Below are positions 58,101-64,000 of a stretch of 64,000 bases of DNA, in pieces. The notes below the pieces were generated by a model. The model ran no database searches. It saw only the letters and a list, made by a program, of their open reading frames with translations, and was not told the DNA's origin. Numbering within the stretch: position 1 is the first letter of the stretch; every line of letters begins with the position of its first letter. The stretch is from Notospermus geniculatus (taxonomy: Eukaryota > Nemertea > Pilidiophora > Heteronemertea > Lineidae). Location: the NCBI GenBank assembly GCA_002633025.1, contig NMRB01000154.1, positions 331,928 to 395,927 on the forward strand. Reading direction: 5' to 3'. The translations under genes and the position numbers were made by a program.

Positions 58101-61100
58101 CTCACAGACTGAACTGCTTGGAAGAAGTCTGTTCTTGTAACGGCTTTGAGCGCATTCGTTCTTATGTAATGCTGTAAAAGGGTAAATATGCGAATACTTG
58201 GGTGTACAGTAGATAGACGAAATCAAAAGGCAATTACGAGTACAGATTTGCTTACATGTTGTTTGAACTGGTTGAGAGTAGATGGAAGTGAAAACAAAGC
58301 TTTTTAGTCCGCTACTTTCCTTCGCCATCATCTATTTGAAGATTTATAGACCTCATTTTAAAACTGGGACCAACTCTCCTTGCTTGCATTTAGAGCTTTG
58401 GGAAATAATACAGTTACTGGTGATGGTCGGCATTGCTGACCACAAAGCAGGCTGTTGATATCTTCGAATCGAAGTCCTGACACCGAGGCTTGTGATATAT
58501 GATAATTTTGAAGTTGAGCTAGTTTCAAGTGGCAAAGATAGGTCACTGTGACCTTACAACTCGATTTACAGACTGACAATAAACTTTATTTCAATTGATT
58601 TAATTCTGAACCCCCCCCCCCCGTCCTTTTCCATTCAGACTCTCCTACTTACCTTAACCCCTCTCATAAATGTCTCCTCGCCAAGGGCGTATCTCATCAT
58701 CTCCATAACCAGTCCACCCTGTATGGTAAGAGAAAAATATTTTAGTTCACACGTTATTTCGACATAGAACTGTGCTGCTAAATCTGTAAAAATATGTTGT
58801 TGTGCATTCTGTGTCGGGGGGGGGGGGGGGGGGGAGGGGNNNNNNNNNNNNNNNNNNNNNNNNNNNNNNNNNNNNNNNNNNNNNNNTCGCTATTGTGAGG
58901 CGTATATTCGAATGGTCATCTCTAGCCATATGTCTAATCCATCGCTGAACAATATTAAGACCGGGACTTGGACTTGGACTTGGATTCCTTTCACACCGGC
59001 GGTCATCAGGAGGAGGGGCACGCTTGTATAGTGACCAGGTTACCGGATGTTTTTAACTTAGTTTGTTTATTACAAGTGTGAGAAGAAACTTACTTTGCAG
59101 TATAAGATGAAGGTATCGTAGGCTCTGTTGATTTCTGCATTATTCTTGATGCGGTCGTCAGGCAGCACGATGGGTTGGGTGAGACGATAGCTGTCCTTCA
59201 GAACGGCGCGGCGGTGACGGTTCATCGTATGTTCATCCTGGTGAAACATTTTGTCCTATCAGTCGTCATTCGCTTCAAATAACTTCGGTGTAACTGGCGT
59301 TTATTTAAAACTACACGTATATTCGCTGTCACGAGAGTTCATCCAAGCTACATTCGCGGGACTGGCGTTCATTTAAACTGAACTCGGCGTTACTAACGTT
59401 CATTTAAACTATATTCGCTGTCTAGCGTTCATTTAAACTATATTCGCTGTCTGGCGTTCATTTAAACTATATTCGCTGTCTAGCGTTCATTTAAACTATA
59501 TTCGCTGTCACTAACGATGTCCATTTCAATTATTCATCCATGAGTTTTGCTACCAACCATAAAATTAGTACCGTTTAAAAGTAATTTTTGGCTTCCATCA
59601 ATATTCTTAACTTTCGTGCCAAGAAGATCAGAAGTCTTAACACCGCCCTTGAGGCGGCCCTTGTTGGATGAAACAAAAGAAAGGAACCCATGGACAAGGA
59701 AGGCCTCAGGTCGGCTACATGTATATCTTCTATACATGTAGTATTTTGCCTATGATAAGCATAAATATCATTCTCACCAACTTGAATGTAGGGTCTCCAA
59801 CCTCGGCGATGATTTTCCCGAAGTATTCGGCGAATGCCTCCTTGAGCCAGAGATCTGTCCACCACGCCATTGTAACAATATCACCAAACCACTGAAATAG
59901 GGGTAACGGCATTCTTGACATATTACTTTAAACGGGGGGGGGGCAGATGTCGATGCTTAATACTGGCTCTGAATTTTTGTGAAAGTTGAAATGAAATTGA
60001 TAAAGATGGGTTCGTATCACAGTGCAGATAAAACGTAAAGGATAAGTCAATGACGTCACGCTCCATTCATACACATGTAAGTCTGTCCTGGGTAATATGG
60101 CCTTTGTATGCCATGTGACGTCATCAGTGAGGTTTCGCAAATCTGACGAAACACGAAGTACGAAATACGGACTTCATTTCCCTGACGTAGGGGTTGGTAC
60201 CATAGCGCCTGCTGCAAGAGCGTCTTAGCGTATGGCGTTGGCTCTGGGCCGTATGCACCAAACGAAGATAATCTTCAACTCGGGTTGAGCCACAACTTTT
60301 CAATTGTTCGGGTTTACTGGGGTATGATCTGACAATGGAAAAGTTGTGGCTAAACCTGAGTTCAAGATTATCTTTGCTTGGTGCATACGGCCCGAGTTAG
60401 AGTGTATAAAAATTGAAAGTTATCTTCCGTTTCTATATACATTGTACTTTGTAGATACGGAAGTGGAAATTTACATGCTATGCTAAAAGACGAACTAGCA
60501 GCATGGACATTTGTGGTACCAACCATCTCCAGAAATACTCTACATTAGGTCCTGGAAATGAAGTTGAATTTTCTATTTCGTAATAAATTTGTGTTTCGTC
60601 AGATAATAGCGCGAAACCTCACAATTGTCGTGAAGCGAACATGGGGCCTATTGGCATGTTCTAGCCGATGGTGTTGCTCACCTGGTGGGCTACCTCATGT
60701 GATATCGTGTATGCAATGTTATGCCTCGAAATCGAGTCGTTCTTGATGGTGTACAACGATGTTTCGAAGTAAATGACCAAACCAAAGTTTTCCATTCCGG
60801 CGTACATGAAATCATGAAGCCCGATCTGATCTGCAAAGTAACACGAGATAAAACTCACCGAAAAATAGGCGCACTCGCGAGCAGATAGCTCCAGTGAGCG
60901 GCAGGCTTAATCGAGAGGTTAAGAAATCACTCCGTTAACGATAACACTAACGCTAACGTTACTTTTTACATTGCAAATGTACATGTATACAATGTCATCA
61001 GAAATAGCGTTAGCGTTAGTGTTATCGTTAAGGAGCGCTTTCCTAACCTCTCGACTAACACTAACCTTAACGTTACTGTTGCCGTTAGCGGGACACTTTC

Positions 61101-63722
61101 TTTAACTCTGTAGGCCCTATTGTCTTTTGATGAAATCATTGAACTCACCTAGCTTTGGTAAATTGTAATCAAATCCGAGGTATTCCTCAGCGAATTCTAA
61201 CGCCCTTTTCGTCACGTCTAATGCGTAGTTAGTTTTGTCCAGGTCGCCTTCTTTTGCCCATATTCGTATCTGTAGGAAAATTAATGCTTCAGAATTAGCA
61301 CTTTTCGGTGACGCAAGTTTTGTAACGTTACAAAATCTCACCACTGGAGAGATGTTGTTACGTTACAAAATCTCACCACTGGAGATATTTTGTAACGTTA
61401 CAAAATCTCTCAACTGGAGATATTTTGTAACGTTACAAAATCTCTCCAGTAGTGAGATTTTGTAACATTATTTTTCAGCAATGAGAGATTTTGTAACGTT
61501 ACAAAATATCTCCAGTGGTGAGATTTTGTAACGTTACAAAATCTCACCACTCACTGGAGAGATTTTGTAACGTTACAAAATATCTCCAGTGGCGAGGTTT
61601 TGTAACGTTACAAAATCTCTCCAGTGGTGAGATTTTGTAACGTTACAAAATATCTCCAGTGGTGAGATTTTGTAACATTATTTTTCAGCAATTATAGAAT
61701 TTCTACAGTATGGCTGTTAGCTGCTGCCATCAGTGGTAGAGGATGGAATTAGTAGTAAACATGGCTGTAAAGTAGTAAACAGTAGTAAACAAGCAGCCGG
61801 AGGGCAAAATCATGAAAATGAACGCTTATGAAACGATTTCAAAATGATGACAAAGCCGTGGTCAACGTCGGAAGTAGGATTTAGTCCACTTTTTGCACGC
61901 TGAATATGTGGATTAGAGAGTTGTAATGAAAAAAGCCAAAAATAGGCAGGTGGTGGCAGGCAAATGCCTACGTCAGGTTCGGCGCTTTCACTGCAGTGGT
62001 GACCTTCGGAACTACGTGAACTATGCAATCTCGGCAGGTTTGGCCGGGCTGTGGCTTGGCTTCACAATTCAGTATTCATTGGTACACACCACCAAATACA
62101 TCCAAATATTAAGTCAAGCCAATCAGGTTCCCGGCCTGGGCATTTTTTTGCGGACACCTTACCTTCACTCCTTTATTGGTGGTTGTCTCCGTGTACTTGT
62201 AATCCGTCAACACCACGGCCACAAGATAGGTGGACATGTTTGGAGTGGTAATGAAGCGATCCAATATCCAACCATTTGCCCTTTATTTTGGAAGAAAATG
62301 GAAACGATTTATCAAGAAAGAAGGAAAATATAATTTTTAATCTTAGTGACGTTTTGGCTGACCTAGATAAGCTCTATTCATCAGTCATTTGTTCTTTCTT
62401 ATCCCGGTTTCTTATAAGTGTTTTTTGGCAGACGTCAAAAAGTACATAGGCCTTGACGTATCCCCTATTGTTAATTATCAGCCTGACAAAGGATTTGCGG
62501 GTACTCGCTAGTTATGCGACGGCTTTGTGAATAAGGTTGCGAATCTCTGCAGGGGTAGATCCACATTTTAGGATGGGGCGGGGGGAGAATAAGCTAGCCC
62601 ACACTTGGCGAGCACTGATTTGATGATAATACCGAGGGAACGAACATGTGGGGGATTAAATGATGCGGAGACGTCGCACAGGCGGTTTTTTCACGCATAC
62701 ACCTACAAGTTCCGAAAAATCCGCCCCTGTTCCTTAAAACAAGTACCTGCATGACGTACCGTGGTGTCGAATCCAGGAGGGGCATATTGGACAGGGCAAT
62801 GTGACTTGCTCTCCTCTGGACTGTGACGTCAAAGGTTGATTTCAAGCCTGGTTCGTCAAAGCAGGGGAACGCCCTTCGTGCGTAGTTAGGGGCCATATTG
62901 GTGACTACCATATGTCTGCAATTCACAAATAGGCTACCCATAAGTCTAATAGGAGAAGGTCATGACTTCAGGAATACTTGGAATTTTCTTCAAAATAATA
63001 CTGTGGTCGCGGAGTTATGCCGGACTGGGGGCGGTCAGGCCTAGCCGTACTTTTAGGGAAGGTATAGCCCAAACAAAAATGATTTGGTATCGGGGCATGT
63101 CTCAGGATCATTCATATTCGCCCACACCACAATTTCAGTCCACAGGCCCAACCCCAAGTTCCCCAGAACCAATGGGTGGAGTCGAATCCGGCATAACTCC
63201 GAGACCACAGTATATGCTTCAAACGGTGTGGAATGCGTCGAAGAGGACGAGAGGTGCGTCCAACCACCGAGGATCGATCCAGGGAAAAATCTTACCTCAG
63301 TTCGCCCATTTGCGTGTAGTAACTACTGTAATACATTCCCATGAGATTGATCTCAAGTTTTTTCGAGTAACTTAGACTTATGTGGTACTCCCTCCCTGGT
63401 ATAGTCAAATAATTTAAGTGAATTATCAAAAATTCCATGCTAGGGTATTCACTCCAGTGGGAAACCCAGCCCCTGGACATCTGACCTGCTTCACCAAACT
63501 GTAGGCTGGAATTGTCAACTGTCAGCTCCTTGGCATGGATCACGATCTTCCTTGTTGCTTCACGACAGAGCATTTTAATTGTCACGTTTCCTTTTAGGTG
63601 GAAATCGAATTCGTTTAGGGAGTATATGTCTGGTTGGAAATCCAAGTTGTAATGGAAGGGTATCATTTTCTTCGGTAGCCGAATCGACATCCTCGGCTCT
63701 TCCGGAATTGTTCCAGCAAACC
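51273..63722 (-). CDS. M1 zinc aminopeptidase (APN type), 16 exons, partial
   Basis: Removes N-terminal residues from peptides; family members are usually type II membrane ectoenzymes. I assembled 16 minus-strand exons, all with GT-AG sites and compatible phases, giving ~747 codons (a full APN has ~950-1000). Order: N-terminal beta domain ([33 protein letters not shown]), exopeptidase motif AGMEN (exon 5), zinc motif HEVAHQ with exactly 18 residues to the third ligand in [10 protein letters not shown], catalytic Tyr in ILYCKGG, then the C-terminal helical domain ([38 protein letters not shown]). The N-terminal tail/anchor exon (beyond 63722) and the last ~200 residues are missing. AGMEN instead of GAMEN is unusual. 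Gene family is certain; the exact paralog is not. Confidence 0.93.
51396..52069. other. Aminopeptidase intron 15, part; no other gene
   Basis: Contains GCAAGCGATCTGATCGCC- and GCAAGCGATATCG-like words (also seen at ~14020 and ~14310) and, at 52018-52057, a degenerate copy of the GGTTGGGGTCGAAAATTTGC module. Confidence 0.45.
52070..52964 (+). mobile_element. Tc1/mariner element, internally deleted, 895 bp
   Basis: Flanked by TA on both sides (52068-52069, 52965-52966), with ~215 bp terminal inverted repeats starting CAGTTGTGCTCAAAAGTTAG and ending in CACAACTG. The plus frame from 52481 ([20 protein letters not shown], then [20 protein letters not shown] and LPRSGR) is a Tc1 transposase N-terminus with its paired helix-turn-helix. 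Directly after a single N (52662) it switches to the C-terminus, ending [15 protein letters not shown]. The DDE catalytic domain (~250 residues) is missing exactly at that N, so the deletion may be real or an assembly join. It lies in aminopeptidase intron 15. Confidence 0.92.
52982..53086 (-). CDS. M1 aminopeptidase exon 15 (105 bp)
   Basis: Acceptor [34 protein letters not shown] then [15 protein letters not shown] to donor CCGG-GTAAGA, phase 2. Matches the family ...AC..G...C...A...F..W region, with both cysteines kept. The Tc1-type element ends 15 bp inside the following intron. Confidence 0.85.
53173..53335 (+). repeat. Two hammerhead-like repeat modules, copies 2 and 3
   Basis: At 53173 and 53292: CTGAGGA / CTGAAGA, then A, then GAYCCC-GGTT-GGGGTC, then GAAAATTTGCGAAATTTT. 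The stem/GAAA/stem layout is that of a hammerhead ribozyme core, but an extra A precedes stem II and the base at the expected cleavage site is G. They lie in aminopeptidase intron 14. Confidence 0.5.
53658..53734 (-). CDS. M1 aminopeptidase exon 14 (77 bp)
   Basis: Acceptor [41 protein letters not shown] to a weak donor CTAAG-GTTGGT, phase 2. Corresponds to the Y...L..P.Y..L helices of the C-terminal domain. Confidence 0.8.
53810..53938 (+). repeat. 49 bp tandem repeat with GGAGGAATTAATTCCTCC
   Basis: Unit CTTCAATTGAATAATGCACT... to TTCCTCCAAG occurs two and a half times; the 18 bp palindrome GGAGGAATTAATTCCTCC is in every full unit. In aminopeptidase intron 13. Confidence 0.9.
53951..54094. 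repeat. Foldback element, GGACGCACATTGACGG ends
   Basis: GGACGCACATTGACGGCAAA and GGGGTGTTTTTAAAGTCGAC are mirrored at 54045-54094; arms ~65 bp, loop ~20 bp. In aminopeptidase intron 13. Confidence 0.85.
54191..54347. repeat. MITE with CCTGGTGGCGTCA ends
   Basis: CCTGGTGGCGTCA is mirrored by TGACGCCACCAGG. The remaining interior is mostly not self-complementary (only TCACGT/ACGTGA). It ends 20 bp from the exon 13 donor. Confidence 0.7.
54368..54515 (-). CDS. M1 aminopeptidase exon 13 (148 bp)
   Basis: Acceptor [62 protein letters not shown] to donor GAAG-GTAGTA, phase 0. Family block ARAG.......A....YL..E..Y.PW. The downstream intron holds a MITE ending only 20 bp from this donor. Confidence 0.92.
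55068..55145 (+). repeat. (AAC)n/(AGC)n microsatellite
   Basis: Runs of CAA and CAG triplets give Asn/Ser or Leu/Cys runs in other frames. Located in aminopeptidase intron 12, so not coding. Confidence 0.95.
55289..55481 (-). CDS. M1 aminopeptidase exon 12 (193 bp)
   Basis: Acceptor [66 protein letters not shown] to donor TGTAG-GTAAGG, phase 2. Contains the family G.YRVNYD..NW motif as [12 protein letters not shown]. Confidence 0.93.
55761..55789 (-). CDS. M1 aminopeptidase exon 11: 29 bp microexon
   Basis: NHNYTWPTA, joining ...STLYR of exon 10 to VNLTISSF of exon 12 with both phases correct (2 in, 1 out). It matches the family NYTW.VP motif. Acceptor ATGAAGATCAG is poor in pyrimidines and follows a (CA)n tract; donor GCCG-GTAAAA. 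The phase fit on both sides is the main support. Confidence 0.7.
55829..55890 (+). repeat. (TG)n microsatellite
   Basis: About 13 TG units followed by degenerate GTGCG. On the minus strand it forms the (CA)n tract just upstream of the microexon acceptor. Confidence 0.9.
56190..57195. repeat. Rearranged repeat, order A-B-rcA-rcB
   Basis: Block A (~56205-56390: GCGGATGTCAGGTCACACTG...GTTCAGGTCACCTGCGA) is followed by block B (~56415-56605: CGGATCAGGTCGGCCTTGCG...CAGTCGCCGACCAAAAAGATC). Their reverse complements follow in the order rcA (56845-57015) and rcB (57020-57190). The flanks are non-coding. It fills aminopeptidase intron 10. Confidence 0.85.
57314..57519 (-). CDS. M1 aminopeptidase exon 10 (206 bp)
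   Basis: Acceptor [67 protein letters not shown] to donor TACAG-GTACAG, phase 2. Matches V...M.TW..Q.GYPV......I...Q.RFL. Confidence 0.92.
57617..57730. repeat. Short hairpin element (TTCGCAAAGCCCCCGAAACGCC)
   Basis: TTCGCAAAGCCCCCGAAACG is mirrored by CGTTTCGGGGGCTTTGCGAA, followed inward by CCAACGCGAACG and its imperfect mirror. In aminopeptidase intron 9. Confidence 0.85.
58106..58171 (-). CDS. M1 aminopeptidase exon 9 (66 bp)
   Basis: Acceptor [37 protein letters not shown] to donor TCT-GTGAGT, phase 0. Corresponds to the family YL....Y.NA...DLW..L stretch, here diverged (TRTDFF for DDLW). Confidence 0.82.
58653..58718 (-). CDS. M1 aminopeptidase exon 8 (66 bp)
   Basis: Acceptor [40 protein letters not shown] to donor TAAG-GTAAGT, phase 0. 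Family block KGASV..ML...LG...F..G. Confidence 0.92.
58840..58886. other. Assembly gap, 47 N
   Basis: Preceded by a 20+ G run (58815-58839), and there is another C run at 58612-58622. The gap is likely due to homopolymer trouble. It lies in aminopeptidase intron 7. The sequence right after it (58887-58960) matches the dispersed repeat at ~12785. Confidence 0.95.
59094..59237 (-). CDS. M1 aminopeptidase exon 7: catalytic tyrosine (144 bp)
   Basis: Acceptor [60 protein letters not shown] to donor CAAA-GTAAGT, phase 0. The Tyr in ILYCK aligns with the proton-donor tyrosine of family ISYSKGA. Confidence 0.93.
59370..59516 (+). repeat. 29 bp minisatellite, ~5 copies
   Basis: Unit CGTTCATTTAAACTATATTC plus GCTGTCTAG, nearly exact, in aminopeptidase intron 6. 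Confidence 0.85.
59778..59891 (-). CDS. M1 aminopeptidase exon 6: third zinc ligand (114 bp)
   Basis: Acceptor [33 protein letters not shown] then [18 protein letters not shown] to donor TTG-GTGAGA, phase 0. The Glu of KEAFA (usually NEGFA) is the third zinc ligand, 18 residues after the second histidine. Confidence 0.95.
60246..60393. repeat. Short hairpin element, GGGCCGTATGCACCAAACG ends
   Basis: GGGCCGTATGCACCAAACGA is mirrored by GCTTGGTGCATACGGCCC; arms continue AGATAATCTT and AGCCACAACTTTTC. 148 bp. Terminal motif of the CAGGGGCC family; in aminopeptidase intron 5. Confidence 0.85.
60682..60830 (-). CDS. M1 aminopeptidase exon 5: AGMEN and HEXXH (149 bp)
   Basis: Acceptor [32 protein letters not shown], then [20 protein letters not shown] and [10 protein letters not shown] to donor CCAG-GTGAGC, phase 0. 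Holds the two zinc histidines and the catalytic glutamate (HEVAH). The substrate-anchoring GXMEN motif reads AGMEN: its first Gly is Ala. Confidence 0.95.
60911..61054. repeat. Foldback with AACGATAACACTAACGCTAACG arms
   Basis: TCGAGAGGTTAAGAAA and CGTTAACGATAACACTAACG are mirrored at 61005-61054, and a third, partial arm (CTAACACTAACCTTAACGTT) follows. In aminopeptidase intron 4, starting 80 bp upstream of exon 5. Confidence 0.85.
61149..61269 (-). CDS. M1 aminopeptidase exon 4 (121 bp)
   Basis: Acceptor [31 protein letters not shown] then [15 protein letters not shown] to donor CTAG-GTGAGT, phase 1. Typical VRVWAR...AL......L.Y.E.YFGI.YPLPKLD block of the catalytic domain entry. Confidence 0.93.
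61318..61680. repeat. Palindrome array in aminopeptidase intron 3
   Basis: About 16 half units of GAGATTTTGTAAC/GTTACAAAATCTC (some GATATTTTG), alternating in orientation, with CACCACTGG / CCAGTGGTG spacers. Same motif as 38750-39135. The array begins ~50 bp upstream of the exon 4 acceptor, that is, next to the branch-point region of a transcribed gene. Confidence 0.92.
62163..62280 (-). CDS. M1 aminopeptidase exon 3 (118 bp)
   Basis: Starts one base before [20 protein letters not shown], continuing [19 protein letters not shown] to donor GAAG-GTAAGG, phase 0. Matches the family block F..TP.MSTYL.A.....Y. The acceptor (TCTTCCAAAATAAAG) is weaker than the others, but the phase fits. Confidence 0.88.
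62760..62915 (-). CDS. M1 aminopeptidase exon 2 (156 bp)
   Basis: Acceptor TGAATTGCAG. Encodes [20 protein letters not shown] then [15 protein letters not shown] and [12 protein letters not shown]: the family block A...FPC.DEP..K..F...... SNMP. Donor chosen at CCACG-GTACGT because its phase 2 fits exon 3; the later CAG-GTACTT would break the frame. Confidence 0.92.
63296..63722 (-). CDS. M1 aminopeptidase exon 1 of model (427 bp)
   Basis: Acceptor TTTCTTTAACACAG; starts in phase 1 with [20 protein letters not shown]. Encodes the start of the N-terminal beta domain ([30 protein letters not shown]) and ends [13 protein letters not shown] at donor CTGAG-GTAAG, phase 2. An upstream exon with the membrane anchor must exist, because the family-typical LP..I.P.HYNL motif is preceded by only 12 residues here. 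Confidence 0.93.
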
Positions 63723-64000
63723 CTGTGTTAAAGAAACAAAGCGGGGCTGAGTTGAGGAAGGTTCCTTTCGAAAACTGGCTCGTTTCCGATTTTCAATGAG
63801 TCGCCATCTTTAAATCGGGTTTCCGTCAATTTCAGTTGGAACGCGCCGTCCTATCAATTGGTTTTAGATACATCGGGGGTGACTGGAGGAAGGTTCCTGT
63901 CGTAAATGGGATCATCCCGATTTTTTAATGGCCACCAGAGTCGCCATTTTGAAATCAGGTTTCGTCCGTGGCATCTTCAGTAAGAACCAGTCATCCGATA
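63723..64000. other. Intron upstream of aminopeptidase exon 1; partial tandem repeat
   Basis: GAGGAAGGTTCCT, CCGATTTT and AGTCGCCAT(C/T)TT recur in the same order at ~63752-63812 and ~63890-63945, so this is an imperfect ~135 bp duplication. No exon seen; the N-terminal anchor exon is probably beyond the window. Confidence 0.6.

Overview
The window is nuclear DNA from an animal, not a prokaryote. It has split genes with GT-AG introns, a Hox homeobox exon, non-LTR and Tc1/mariner transposon remains, dozens of foldback (MITE-like) elements, a 6.2 kb satellite, and assembly gaps (565 N at 26475-27039, 47 N at 58840-58886, single N at 31811, 38450 and 52662). The Hox3-type homeodomain and its C-terminal PPKLTHI tail, together with very frequent TAGGCCTA and TACATGTA words, fit a marine bilaterian. 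I lean to a deuterostome (echinoderm, hemichordate or cephalochordate) but cannot exclude a lophotrochozoan.

Layout. 1-5743: no gene seen; foldback elements and the 3' side of the Hox gene. 5744-6459 (-): homeobox-bearing last exon of a Hox3 gene, with its 3' splice site; no first exon was found. 6460-31300: mostly non-coding and packed with inverted-repeat elements, plus weak coding candidates (10877-11200 +, 21246-21434 +, and fragments on - between 27.5 and 30.4 kb). 31344-31810: reverse-transcriptase fragment. 33.0-35.6 kb: nested inverted-repeat elements. 36.5-40.45 kb: complex satellite of ~600-650 bp units seeded with the palindrome GTTAC/GTAAC. 40.5-42.6 kb (-): weak exon candidates. 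42920-43019 (+): first coding exon of VPS13. 44757-50935: ~29 copies of a ~212 bp satellite. 51273-63722 (-): 16 exons, all consistent in phase, of an M1 zinc aminopeptidase of the aminopeptidase N type.

The aminopeptidase model was built by reading splice sites and reading-frame phase. It runs from just after the missing transmembrane N-terminus through the N-terminal beta domain, the HEXXH-18-E catalytic domain and part of the C-terminal helical domain. The catalytic exopeptidase motif reads AGMEN where most family members have GAMEN. The 3' exons are not visible; the satellite lies where they would be expected.

The most unusual structure is in the repeats: (a) a set of short hairpin elements with unrelated arms but a shared terminal motif close to CAGGGGCC..T.CATAAA; (b) perfect 26 bp palindrome arrays at two loci more than 20 kb apart; (c) a satellite whose old flank is an A-B dimer and whose core is a homogenised monomer; (d) an A-B-rcA-rcB rearranged repeat in an intron. 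Most aminopeptidase introns carry an inverted or tandem repeat, one of them about 15 bp from a splice donor.
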